DNA of 11,998 nt from Clostridia bacterium (GCA_900751685.1 CAADSR010000247.1:1-11998); one strand, 5' to 3'; positions 1 through 7,594 are shown, counted from the stretch's first letter. Translations and numbers: made by a program. The notes: generated by a model from the letters alone, not told the origin.

Positions 1-996
1 AACATTTGTATTTTTTGCAAGCCATTGCTGCTTCTCTTCCTTTGTGAAAACAGCCGGTTTCACCTGAAAGGTCTTTTCCCAGATCCCATCGGCCAAAACG
101 TCCATATATTCCTCTGAAATATAAATATCAATAGCATTATCCCGGTCTGCGCGTTTGATGCCATCGACAAACTGAAGGCCCAATACCTGGGGAGACTGCC
201 GCAGCCACCAATTGTCCGCTTTATTCCCTGCAAGGCGCGTACAGTGGATCCTTGACTGCTGTCCCGCACCGATACCGATAGCTTGTCCGTCTTTGACATA
301 GCATACACTGTTAGATTGGGTATATTTTAATGTAATCAGCGAAATCAGCAAATCACGCTTTGCTTCCTCTGGAAGCTCCTTAGCGTCTGTTACAACATGA
401 TCCAAAAGGGCATTGTTGATATCCAGCTCATTTCTTCCCTGCTCAAAGGTGATCCCAAAAACTTGCTTATGCTCAACCGGGTCTGGCTGATAAGCCGGGT
501 CAATTTGGATGATATTATAACTGCCTTTACGCTTTGCTTTTAAAATTTCCAACGCTTCCGGCGTATAACCGGGCGCGATCACTCCGTCGGATACTTCCTT
601 TGCGATCAGTTTTGCTGTTTGAACATCACAACAATCGGATAAGGAAATAAAATCCCCGAAGGAAGACAGGCGGTCTGCACCGCGCGCCCGCGCATAAGCG
701 GATGCCAACGGTGAAAACTCCATATCCTCTACAAAATAAATCTTCTTTAAGGTGTCCGAAAGGGGAAGGCCAACCGCCGCCCCGGCTGGTGATACATGCT
801 TAAAAGAAGTTGCTGCCGGAAGACCTGTTGCTTCTTTTAATTCTTTGACCAATTGCCAGCCATTGAGCGCATCCAGGAGATTGATATAACCAGGATTCCC
901 ATTCAGCACTTTGATTGGGAGCTCTCCGGCTCCCATGAAAATTTTTGCCGGCTTCTGATTTGGATTACAGCCGTATTTTAATTGCAATTCTTTCAT
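1..996 (-). CDS. Stand-alone AICAR transformylase (phosphoribosylaminoimidazolecarboxamide formyltransferase), 3' end outside window
   Basis: This enzyme would transfer a formyl group from 10-formyl-tetrahydrofolate to AICAR, giving FAICAR, the penultimate step to IMP. In the window it has 332 residues from an ATG at 996 and is still open at base 1; the family is about 390 residues long, so roughly 60 are missing. The protein begins directly in the transformylase domain (YGCNPNQ at 8-14), so the N-terminal IMP cyclohydrolase domain of ordinary PurH is absent. The Lys-His pair expected for catalysis is at 66-67 (KHVSPAG). A block at 225-265 (YTQSNSVCY, then GIGAGQQSRIHCTRLAG) matches, from memory, eukaryotic ATIC better than typical bacterial PurH. 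A GAGAGG ribosome binding site lies 9 bases before the start. The missing cyclohydrolase activity is supplied by the gene ending 17 bases upstream. No symbol is given because purH normally denotes the bifunctional protein. Confidence 0.93.
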   Translation of the reverse strand, partial: MKELQLKYGCNPNQKPAKIFMGAGELPIKVLNGNPGYINLLDALNGWQLVKELKEATGLPAATSFKHVSPAGAAVGLPLSDTLKKIYFVEDMEFSPLASAYARARGADRLSSFGDFISLSDCCDVQTAKLIAKEVSDGVIAPGYTPEALEILKAKRKGSYNIIQIDPAYQPDPVEHKQVFGITFEQGRNELDINNALLDHVVTDAKELPEEAKRDLLISLITLKYTQSNSVCYVKDGQAIGIGAGQQSRIHCTRLAGNKADNWWLRQSPQVLGLQFVDGIKRADRDNAIDIYISEEYMDVLADGIWEKTFQVKPAVFTKEEKQQWLAKNTNV

Positions 997-1013
997 TGTA
1001 ACAAGCCTCTCTG

Positions 1014-1733
1014 TTATTGATTTTTATTGATGATTTTTGAAACTGCCCGCCCCGTTTTCAAATCAATGAAGCGGACAAACAACGATACTTTATTTTCTTC
1101 ATTCAACGCATCCCATATCTGGTCTGCAAACGCATCCAACTCATTTGGGATAGAAATGAGTTTGGGTTCCCCTTCGAAACTCGGAAGAGGATCTCCGTCA
1201 CAAGCATAAGTATGTATAAAATGACCTTGACCTGCAACCGGGTTTTTATAAGAGAATGTAAACCGCTGACAGGACGCAGGGTCACCACACGCACTTTTTA
1301 AAATAGAAAGGGCATAATTAAAATCATCCTCTGCCGTCTCGACCTTTACGATCCCTGAAATGCGCGGGGTATAATTCGGGGCATCCGGCTCAAATTCCCT
1401 GGTACGCAGCGCCTGCTCAAAGGTCTGCTGCTGGTCCATCAATTCATAGACTGTATCGGTCTGATCCCCATTGGTCACGATCGTTTTATTGCCCAGCACC
1501 CGCACGGGCGCGTAAATGATTAGGCTGGGGTCCTCCAGCTTTGACTCGTCAAAGGCCTGGGTGCGTATGCCATCTCCCTCTTCTACAAATACACGGTTAC
1601 GGCTGTTGCTGCTGCGGCCCATAATAAAATAGGCAATGGCAGCATGAAGGCCATCCTCTGTTTTTCCGATCACGATCCCGCGTCCAGGATAACTATTTTG
1701 TCTGAGCTCCTGCTCTAAAGATAATTTCTTCAT
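1014..1733 (-). CDS. purO: IMP cyclohydrolase, PurO type
   Basis: It would close the ring of FAICAR to form IMP, the last step of de novo purine synthesis. The 239-residue protein shows the PurO/IMP_cyclohyd family pattern: YPGRG at 15-19, MGRSSNSRNRVF at 38-49, GNKTIVTNGDQTD at 81-93, PNYTPRISG at 119-127 and AGQGHFIHTY at 167-176. This fold was first described in archaea (about 200 residues) and is unrelated to the cyclohydrolase half of bacterial PurH. The gene lies between purN (16 bases upstream) and the stand-alone transformylase (17 bases downstream). That is the position expected if the two proteins together replace PurH. The ATG at 1733 follows a GAAAGGAG ribosome binding site. The family call rests on motif recognition; activity is inferred from family and context. 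Confidence 0.9.
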   Translation of the reverse strand: MKKLSLEQELRQNSYPGRGIVIGKTEDGLHAAIAYFIMGRSSNSRNRVFVEEGDGIRTQAFDESKLEDPSLIIYAPVRVLGNKTIVTNGDQTDTVYELMDQQQTFEQALRTREFEPDAPNYTPRISGIVKVETAEDDFNYALSILKSACGDPASCQRFTFSYKNPVAGQGHFIHTYACDGDPLPSFEGEPKLISIPNELDAFADQIWDALNEENKVSLFVRFIDLKTGRAVSKIINKNQ

Positions 1734-1749
1734 CCGATTCCGCTCCTTT

Positions 1750-2349
1750 CTATTTTTCCAACTGCCCGCTGCAAAAACGTTCTACCGCTTCCGGCAGGAT
1801 CACCCATTCCGCCTCTTCCATGACCCGCTTTTGCAAAAGCTCCGGCGTATCGCCCGGCTTTACTTCGACTGCTTTTTGCATCAGTATTTTTCCGCCGTCT
1901 GTAATTTCATTTACCAGATGCACCGTGGCGCCTGTAATTTTCACTCCATAATCCAAGGCTGCCTGATGGACCTTAAGCCCATAAAACCCATCTCCGCAAA
2001 AAGAAGGGATCAGGGAAGGGTGGATATTCAGGATACGGTTTTGATAAACTGAAAGGAAGCGGCCGCCTATGATTGCCAGGAACCCTGCCATCACAACAAG
2101 ATCGACCCTATGCTGCTCCATATGGGCACAAAGCCTTTCATTAAACTCCTCTGCATCCCTGCAATCCTTTTTGGAGATAACGCTTGCATCCACGCCAGCC
2201 TGCTGCGCCCGCTCCAGGGCATAGACCCCCGGCTTATTGGATACGACCGTAACAATTTTACCATGCTGTATCACGCCATTTTTTTCCGCATCCAAAAGTG
2301 CTTGCAGATTCGTTCCTCCGCCAGATACCAAGACACCGATGTTTAGCAT
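1750..2349 (-). CDS. purN: Phosphoribosylglycinamide formyltransferase (GAR transformylase 1)
   Basis: PurN formylates GAR with 10-formyl-tetrahydrofolate, the third step of purine synthesis. The 199-residue product is close to the usual bacterial length of about 210. It has the N-terminal nucleotide-binding motif SGGGTNLQ at 9-16, MAGFLAIIGG at 87-96, and the catalytic Asn and His in NIHPSLIP (N108, H110). The third catalytic residue is the Asp in TDGGKI (D151). The segment after HPSLIP (FCGDGFYG) is longer than in the E. coli enzyme. The open frame continues 24 codons upstream, but the start at 2349 is chosen because the protein family begins at MLNIGVLVSGGG and AAGGAG sits 8 bases before it. 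The gene overlaps the end of purM by 7 bases (ATGCTAA), so the two are probably translationally coupled. Confidence 0.96.
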   Translation of the reverse strand: MLNIGVLVSGGGTNLQALLDAEKNGVIQHGKIVTVVSNKPGVYALERAQQAGVDASVISKKDCRDAEEFNERLCAHMEQHRVDLVVMAGFLAIIGGRFLSVYQNRILNIHPSLIPSFCGDGFYGLKVHQAALDYGVKITGATVHLVNEITDGGKILMQKAVEVKPGDTPELLQKRVMEEAEWVILPEAVERFCSGQLEK

Positions 2350-3377
2350 ATTTCGATCTCCTTTTGCCCCGCTGTAAGCTCGCCAATAATATAAGCCTTC
2401 TCTCCGGCCGCTTTCAGGCATGCTCCTGCCGCATCTGCTTTCTCTGCATCCACTGCAACGACCATACCGATCCCCATATTAAAGGTATTATATAGATCCA
2501 GCTCTGCGAGCCCTGCTTTTTTCTGCATCAGATCAAACACCGGCAGCACATCCCAGGCGCCTTTGCGGATCACCGCGTTTAAGTCCTCTGGAAGCATCCG
2601 CGGGATATTTTCAATAAAGCCGCCGCCTGTGATATGGGAAACCGTGTGGATTCCCACTTCCTCTATCAAACGGAGCAATGGTTTTACATAAATGCGCGTG
2701 GGGGTCAAAAGCTCCTCCCCAATGGTTTTGCCCAGCTCATCACTATGTATTTGAAGCGTTTGTGCGGCGTTTGCCCCATTCAAATCAAAAATATTACGTA
2801 CTAAAGAGTATCCATTGGAATGGATCCCGCTGGACGCGATACCAATCAGTGCGTCCCCTGCTTTTGCCCGGGCACCGTCTGTAATTTTGCTTTTTTCCAC
2901 GATCCCGACGCTAAAGCCTGCCAAGTCATATTCTTCCGGCGGGTAGAAGCCCGGCATTTCTGCTGTTTCTCCCCCAACCAAAGCACAGCCTGCCAAAACA
3001 CAGCCGTCTGCTACGCCCTTTACAATATCCGCCACCTTTTCCGGCGTATTTTTGCCAACTGCCAAATAGTCCAAAAAGAACAACGGCTTTGCACCGGCGC
3101 AGGCAACATCATTTACACACATTGCCACACAGTCCTGGCCGATCGTATCATGCTTGTCCATCAAAAAAGCGACCCGGAGCTTTGTCCCTACGCCATCCGT
3201 GCCAGACACCAATACAGGCTGGGTATAGCCTGCCGGGATCTCAAATAAACCGCCAAATCCGCCGATTCCTCCAAGCACTCCTTCTACAAAAGTATTTTGC
3301 ACATGCTTTTTCATCAAACGGACTGCCTCATACCCTGCTTCAACATCCACACCGGCCTGCTTATATGCATCACTCAT
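2343..3377 (-). CDS. purM: Phosphoribosylformylglycinamidine cyclo-ligase (AIR synthetase)
   Basis: PurM uses ATP to cyclise FGAM to AIR, forming the imidazole ring; it is a cytoplasmic homodimer in characterised members. The 344 residues match the family length (345 in E. coli). Visible family motifs are LVSGTDGVGTKL at 56-67, GQDCVAMCVND at 80-90, GAKPLFFLDYLA at 95-106 and GCALVGGETAEMPGFY at 130-145. Farther along are SSGIHSNGYSL and SHITGGGFIENIPRMLP, typical of the PurM/SelD/HypE superfamily. The ATG at 3377 follows a GAAAGGA ribosome binding site. It sits 21 bases after purE and its TAA overlaps the purN start by 7 bases, consistent with one polycistronic message. No abnormal features were seen. 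Confidence 0.98.
   Translation of the reverse strand: MSDAYKQAGVDVEAGYEAVRLMKKHVQNTFVEGVLGGIGGFGGLFEIPAGYTQPVLVSGTDGVGTKLRVAFLMDKHDTIGQDCVAMCVNDVACAGAKPLFFLDYLAVGKNTPEKVADIVKGVADGCVLAGCALVGGETAEMPGFYPPEEYDLAGFSVGIVEKSKITDGARAKAGDALIGIASSGIHSNGYSLVRNIFDLNGANAAQTLQIHSDELGKTIGEELLTPTRIYVKPLLRLIEEVGIHTVSHITGGGFIENIPRMLPEDLNAVIRKGAWDVLPVFDLMQKKAGLAELDLYNTFNMGIGMVVAVDAEKADAAGACLKAAGEKAYIIGELTAGQKEIEIC
2358..2363 (-). promoter_or_regulatory. Ribosome binding site deciding the purN start
   Basis: AAGGAG lies inside the end of purM, 8 bases before the ATG at 2349. It supports the internal start over the longer open frame that begins at 2421. Confidence 0.85.
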
Positions 3378-3398
3378 CTTTTTTTATTCCTTTCTATA

Positions 3399-3902
3399 TT
3401 ACAGTGCAGCAACTGTTTTCTTGATTTGTTCGTTTTTCGCCATGACCTCTTCTGCCATGTTCTTCTTAAAATCTTTCAGCATCTCTTTCAGATAATCATA
3501 TTTTAGAGAAAGAATCTGCGCTGCTAAAATCCCCGCATTGTCGCCCCCGTCGATCGCTACCGTTGCTACTGGAATCCCCTTTGGCATCTGCACCATGGAG
3601 AGCAGGGAGTCCATCCCATCCATTGTAGAAGACTTGATCGGCACTCCAATGACCGGCAATGTCGTAAATGCTGCAAGCACCCCGCCTAAATGTGCTGCTT
3701 TGCCGGCAGCTGCAATAATAATTTCAATTCCGTTTTCCTCTGCGCCCTTTGCAAACTTCTCCGCTGCCTCCGGCGTCCTGTGGGCGGAAATAACATTGAC
3801 ATCCACATCAATATTGAACCCCTTCATTACTTTGATACAGCCTTTCAGCTTGTCAAAGTCAGAATCACTGCCCATTACGATCGCAACTTTTGGATTTTGC
3901 AT
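3399..3902 (-). CDS. purE: 5-(carboxyamino)imidazole ribonucleotide mutase, class I PurE
   Basis: PurE moves a carboxylate to make CAIR, just after the PurM step. The 167-residue length fits class I PurE. Motifs seen are MGSDSDF at 10-16, SAHRTPE at 39-45 (with the family's active-site His at 41) and AAGKAAHLGGV at 65-75. The last differs from the common class I AGGAAHLPG by a Lys and by loss of the Pro. SAHRTP argues against class II, which typically has SAHKT. The partner PurK, which makes N5-CAIR for class I PurE, is not in the window. purE is the first gene of the purine cluster: a good promoter lies about 50 bases upstream, and AGGAGG precedes the ATG at 3902. Catalytic class is inferred from motifs. 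Confidence 0.97.
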   Translation of the reverse strand: MQNPKVAIVMGSDSDFDKLKGCIKVMKGFNIDVDVNVISAHRTPEAAEKFAKGAEENGIEIIIAAAGKAAHLGGVLAAFTTLPVIGVPIKSSTMDGMDSLLSMVQMPKGIPVATVAIDGGDNAGILAAQILSLKYDYLKEMLKDFKKNMAEEVMAKNEQIKKTVAAL

Positions 3903-3954
3903 AATTGTCTCCTCCTAAATTTCATCAAAATAGTTGTTTTTTTCATCCTTTATA

Positions 3955-3983
3955 ATAGTATCAAATTGAGTCCCTAATGTCAA
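3955..3983 (-). promoter_or_regulatory. Sigma-A-type promoter of the purine operon
   Basis: On the minus strand a perfect -35 TTGACA (3978-3983) is followed after exactly 17 bases by TACTAT (3955-3960), preceded by TGA, giving an extended -10. The start of transcription should fall near 3947-3949, giving a leader of about 45 bases before purE. That is too short for a purine riboswitch, and I see no hairpin followed by a T run in it. The promoter lies between the transporter stop and purE, with its -35 only five bases past that stop. Confidence 0.8.
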
Positions 3984-3987
3984 TATT

Positions 3988-4932
3988 TCATCCAAACATT
4001 GTCATCAAATAATATACTGCGGGCAACGTTGCCAGACTGGCGACCGTTGTAATAAACACGCCCTCCGCGGCCCAAATGACATCCCCCTTATATTCGGTCG
4101 TCAAAATCGTTAAGATTGTTTGGGACGGCATTGCTACTTGTAAAATGATAATACCCTTGACCATTGGATCCAGCGGGAACAGGCGCAGGATCAAAATTAA
4201 TAACACTGGTATGACCAGCATTTTGACTGCTACTAATAAGAACAGGGACACCCTTTTATAAATCTTTCGGAAATCCACCAAGGCCAAGGTCCCGCCGATA
4301 AACAGCATGGACAGATACGTCGTCATGCTCCCGATCCCATCCAGCACATTGCCAAGGATCCCTGTAAATTTGAGGCCGAAAATCATCATAATAAATGAGA
4401 CCACAAAAGCAATGGTCGCTGGATTGATCAAATTTTTGAGATTCTCCCGGGTGCTCTTCCCCTTTCCCGCAATGGTGGCTAATTGATAGACCGCCAGCGT
4501 CCAGACAAATAAGTCATTGGCGAAGCCGTAAAGGGCGGCATACAGCATCCCTTCTTCCCCATAGATCGCGCGGATCAGCGGATAGCCAAGAAATACCACC
4601 TTTCCAAACGCCGTCAGGCACTGATGCACGATCGCCCTTGGCCGGTCCATATGGAACATCCGGCTAATCAAGATCCCGGTGCCATAGAGGACGGCAATGC
4701 TCACGACCGCAATGCCTACGACCAAAAGGGAATTGATGATCTTTTCCTGGTCTAAGGTGACCTTCGTCAGCGCCGTAATGACCAGGATGGGCATTGTGAT
4801 CTTTATAATGACCTTCGATATGGCATTTTTCACGTCCTCCGAGATATACCCTGTCTTTACTGCAATAAAACCAAAAGCCATCGCCAGCCCCAAGGTCAAA
4901 ATACTATTTAATATCGTCTCAAATCCCGCCAT
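3988..4932 (-). CDS. AEC (auxin efflux carrier) family transporter, substrate unknown
   Basis: This is an integral membrane protein of 314 residues, the usual size of bacterial AEC (Mem_trans) transporters, with about ten hydrophobic helices. The first are near 6-25, 40-57 and 68-90; the last is near 292-312. Conserved-looking polar breaks in helices include ND at 139-140, NP at 170-171 and AMPSQ at 267-271. Characterised bacterial relatives move organic acids such as malate; nothing here fixes the substrate. The start is placed at ATG 4932 because AAAGGTGG lies 9 bases upstream. An in-frame TTG at 4965 and an ATG at 4953 lack a ribosome binding site. With this start it overlaps the radical SAM gene by 14 bases, so the pair is probably translationally coupled. 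No terminator separates it from the purine promoter downstream. Confidence 0.88.
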   Translation of the reverse strand: MAGFETILNSILTLGLAMAFGFIAVKTGYISEDVKNAISKVIIKITMPILVITALTKVTLDQEKIINSLLVVGIAVVSIAVLYGTGILISRMFHMDRPRAIVHQCLTAFGKVVFLGYPLIRAIYGEEGMLYAALYGFANDLFVWTLAVYQLATIAGKGKSTRENLKNLINPATIAFVVSFIMMIFGLKFTGILGNVLDGIGSMTTYLSMLFIGGTLALVDFRKIYKRVSLFLLVAVKMLVIPVLLILILRLFPLDPMVKGIIILQVAMPSQTILTILTTEYKGDVIWAAEGVFITTVASLATLPAVYYLMTMFG

Positions 4933-6601
4933 CCAATACGGCCACCTTTCCATACAAAGAATCAAATACTAAAATATGTGCTTTCTGCTCCCCATCCCCT
5001 AACACATCATAGCAAAACCGCTCAAAATGAAGATGCTTGACAGTCTCCTTGATTGGCTTACCCACATATTCGGGCAGCTGCTGCTGTAAAGGATCCCCGG
5101 CCAGGAGTTCAAACCGTTTGCGGTTTAACGCGGAATCATAAGGCACCAGCGACCAGGAGGGCGTCGGTGCAGAGGGCTGGCCCAGAAAATAATCCAGCTT
5201 TAGAAAATCACGCAGCACCGGATCCGGGTCAAATTCACTCAGGATCTGATACAATTGCTTTCTGGAAATGCCAATGGTATCATAATGCTTCTGCTCAAAA
5301 TACATCCCAATGCTGTCAAACAATGCAAATGGGCTGTCCCATTTGGCCAGAAGGGCCCTCATAGCATAAGAAAACACGCCGCTGTTGTAATACCGTTCCA
5401 AGGCTGTCTCCACCCGTTTTAAGACCTGGATCTCCCCATAGGAGATAAACTGGTTCTTCAAGATTTCAAAGGGAGGGCGGCTGGTATAGCGGTACTGAAA
5501 TTCATTGCACTGGCTTTTGATCTTCGTCCCCGGAAGCACCTTTAAAAATCCAAGCTGCAACACCTCCGGCCGCCAGGAAAGCACCTGGTCAAAGGAACGC
5601 TTGAACGACGGAAAATCCTCATAGGGAAGCCCTGCAATCAAATCCAGATGCAGATGCACATTTTTATTTTTCTCCAGCGCACGGACTGCTTGTTCGATCT
5701 TAAGAAGGTTTGTTTTGCGGTCAATCGCCTCCAGGGTTTCCTCGTTCGTGGACTGAACGCCGATCTCCAGTTGGAACCGGCCTTTAGGTGCGGCCTGTAA
5801 AAGCCTGATCTGTTCCGGCGTTAAAAGGTCCGCCGCCACCTCAAAGTGAAACGTCGTCTCCCCGCCGCATTCAGTCAAAAATTCCAACAATTCATATGTA
5901 CGTTTCCGGTCGGCGTTAAACGTACGGTCAACAAATTTAACGATCCGGACCCCGTGGCGCACAAAAAACAATAGCTCCTCCTTGACCTTTTCCAGGGAAC
6001 GGAAACGGACGCTATGGACCGTCGAAGACAGGCAATAGCTGCACCGGAACGGGCAGCCCCGGGAGCTTTCGTAGTAAATCAATTTATTTTTGTTTTGTTC
6101 GATATCCTCCTGCGTCCATGCAAAAGGCAGACTGTCCAAATCGCAAATCAAAGGGCGGTCTTCCTCCTCTACAATGGTACCGGCGGCATCCCGGTAAGTC
6201 ATGCCAGCAATGCCGGACGCATTTTTTTCTTGCTCCAGCCATTGCTTCAGGGTCTGCTCCCCTTCCCCGCGGATGACCGCATCCACAAATGGATAAGCCC
6301 GTAAGATCTCCGCCGCATCAAAGCTGACCTGGGGGCCGCCCAGCACGACCTGCACCTGGGGCATGATCTTTTTTATATCATCCGCCACTGCCAGCACAAA
6401 ATCAATATTCCAGATATAACATGGAAATAAAACCGCCTCAGGTGCCTGACGGTACACTGAGGCAGTGACGGATTCAATACTCTCATTGATCGTACACTCC
6501 AGCATGCCGGTATCCGGGCGGTCAACGTACCGCACCAGACACCGGGCTGCCAGACATGTATGGATATATTTCGCATTGACTGCAACAAGCAGGTTTTTCA
6601 T
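4919..6601 (-). CDS. Cobalamin-binding radical SAM protein, DUF4080-like C-terminus, function unknown
   Basis: The 560-residue protein has three parts. Residues 1-120 look like a B12-binding Rossmann domain (NAKYIH near 9-14, GGPQVS at 88-93, RGEGE at 111-115). The radical SAM core carries CxxxCxxC at C183, C187 and C190, with supporting strands KFVDRTFNAD (222-231), FEVAAD (253-258), LEIGVQS (278-284) and DLIAGLPYED (320-329). From about 400 to 540 there is an extra region that I recognise as the DUF4080-type tail. The DxHxxG motif that supplies a cobalt-ligating His is absent, which is common in B12-dependent radical SAM enzymes. Such proteins do methylations or ring rearrangements, but this subfamily has no assigned reaction known to me. 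The ATG at 6601 follows an AAAGGGG/GGGAAAG ribosome binding site. It starts 36 bases after ldh with no terminator between, and overlaps the AEC transporter gene. Confidence 0.88.
   Translation of the reverse strand: MKNLLVAVNAKYIHTCLAARCLVRYVDRPDTGMLECTINESIESVTASVYRQAPEAVLFPCYIWNIDFVLAVADDIKKIMPQVQVVLGGPQVSFDAAEILRAYPFVDAVIRGEGEQTLKQWLEQEKNASGIAGMTYRDAAGTIVEEEDRPLICDLDSLPFAWTQEDIEQNKNKLIYYESSRGCPFRCSYCLSSTVHSVRFRSLEKVKEELLFFVRHGVRIVKFVDRTFNADRKRTYELLEFLTECGGETTFHFEVAADLLTPEQIRLLQAAPKGRFQLEIGVQSTNEETLEAIDRKTNLLKIEQAVRALEKNKNVHLHLDLIAGLPYEDFPSFKRSFDQVLSWRPEVLQLGFLKVLPGTKIKSQCNEFQYRYTSRPPFEILKNQFISYGEIQVLKRVETALERYYNSGVFSYAMRALLAKWDSPFALFDSIGMYFEQKHYDTIGISRKQLYQILSEFDPDPVLRDFLKLDYFLGQPSAPTPSWSLVPYDSALNRKRFELLAGDPLQQQLPEYVGKPIKETVKHLHFERFCYDVLGDGEQKAHILVFDSLYGKVAVLDGGI
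4942..4949 (-). promoter_or_regulatory. Ribosome binding site deciding the AEC transporter start
   Basis: AAAGGTGG, 9 bases before ATG 4932, lies inside the last codons of the radical SAM gene. It favours the shorter N-terminus over in-frame starts at 4953 and 4965. Confidence 0.75.
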
Positions 6602-6637
6602 TTTTCTTTCCCCTTTAACGTAATGCGGCCGCTCCTC

Positions 6638-7579
6638 TTAATGAGCCAATTCCTGAAGCAGCGAACGCAGTTTATCTGCTGAATCCTTAAGCCCTGTCAT
6701 TTCCTTTTCACTGAATGGAACCTCTAAAATACGCCCGACACCATAACCGCCCACCTGGGTCGGCACGGAAAGGGCTACATCACGGATCCCATATTCTCCC
6801 TCAAACACACTCGAAACGGTCAGGATGGAATTTTCCTCTCCCGCGATACAGCTGACGATCCGTGCAACAGCTAAGGCAATCGCATAATAAGTCGCCCCTT
6901 TTTTCTCAATGATCTCATAAGCGGCATGTTTGACCTGCTGGTACATCCGGTCCAGGTCATCCGGCTTGCACTTTCCAGTCGCGCGGGCATACTCCTCCAT
7001 GTTCATGCCTGCAATATTCGTCACGCTCCAGGCGGCCACCTCGCTGTCCCCATGCTCGCCGATGATATAGGTATGGCAATTTCTTGCATCTACACCCGTA
7101 TGGCGGCTGATCATATATTTCAGGCGTGAGGTATCCAGCACGGTACCCGAGCCCAGGATCTGGTTTTTCGGAAGGCCCGAAATTTTATAGGTAATATACG
7201 TCAAAATATCCACCGGGTTTGTGACCGGAAGCAAGATCACATCATCCGGCGCATACTTCATCACACTGCCGATAATGGAATGGAATACCGCCGCGTTGCG
7301 CTTTAACAAGTCGGTCCTTGTTTCTCCCGGCTTCTGGTTCGCACCGGCTGTAATCACAACGATATCTGCGTCCTTACAGTCTGAATAGTCACCGCCGTAG
7401 ACATTGACGGGCTTTACAAAGGAAACCCCATGGATCATATCCATAGCATCGCCTTCGGCTTTATCATGGTTCAGGTCAATGAGTACGATCTCATTGAACA
7501 ATCCGTCCAGCATGATCGTATAAGCGGTGGTTGAACCAACAAATCCTGCCCCTATCACAACAATCTTTCCTCGAAACAT
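6638..7579 (-). CDS. ldh: L-lactate dehydrogenase
   Basis: Reduces pyruvate to L-lactate with NADH, regenerating NAD+ in fermentation. The 313-residue cytoplasmic enzyme has GAGFVG (10-15) and an acidic residue D35 for NAD binding. The loop NQKPGETR contains Q82, which specifies lactate rather than malate dehydrogenase (Arg there in MDH), and R88. Substrate Arg R152 lies in LDTSR, the catalytic His H176 in GEHGD, and T230 in KGATYY. Of the two residues that form the fructose-1,6-bisphosphate site in Bacillus enzymes (R173 and H188), the His is kept (H169) but the Arg is Lys (K154), so activation could differ. ATG 7579 is chosen because AAAGGTG lies 8 bases upstream; an in-frame GTG at 7588 would sit almost on top of that site. 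It appears to head a unit with the radical SAM and AEC genes. Confidence 0.96.
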   Translation of the reverse strand: MFRGKIVVIGAGFVGSTTAYTIMLDGLFNEIVLIDLNHDKAEGDAMDMIHGVSFVKPVNVYGGDYSDCKDADIVVITAGANQKPGETRTDLLKRNAAVFHSIIGSVMKYAPDDVILLPVTNPVDILTYITYKISGLPKNQILGSGTVLDTSRLKYMISRHTGVDARNCHTYIIGEHGDSEVAAWSVTNIAGMNMEEYARATGKCKPDDLDRMYQQVKHAAYEIIEKKGATYYAIALAVARIVSCIAGEENSILTVSSVFEGEYGIRDVALSVPTQVGGYGVGRILEVPFSEKEMTGLKDSADKLRSLLQELAH

Positions 7580-7587
7580 CACTCTCA

Positions 7588-7594
7588 CACCTTT
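7588..7594 (-). promoter_or_regulatory. Ribosome binding site deciding the ldh start
   Basis: AAAGGTG lies 8 bases before ATG 7579. The GTG at 7588 begins inside this element and would have no usable spacing, so it is unlikely to be the start. Confidence 0.75.

Noticed and set aside
2820..3248. 142-codon plus-strand frame opposite purM
   Set aside because: Antisense shadow of purM; composition reflects the complementary codons.
3880..3946. Short upstream frame in the purE leader (ATG at 3946, 23 codons, overlapping the purE start out of frame)
   Set aside because: Its ATG sits within a few bases of the predicted mRNA 5' end with no usable ribosome binding site, and its sequence is lysine/arginine-rich and unremarkable.
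3903..3987. Looked for a purine riboswitch or PurR-type box upstream of purE
   Set aside because: The predicted leader is about 45 bases with no aptamer-like stems, and no CCGAACA-type box was found around the promoter.
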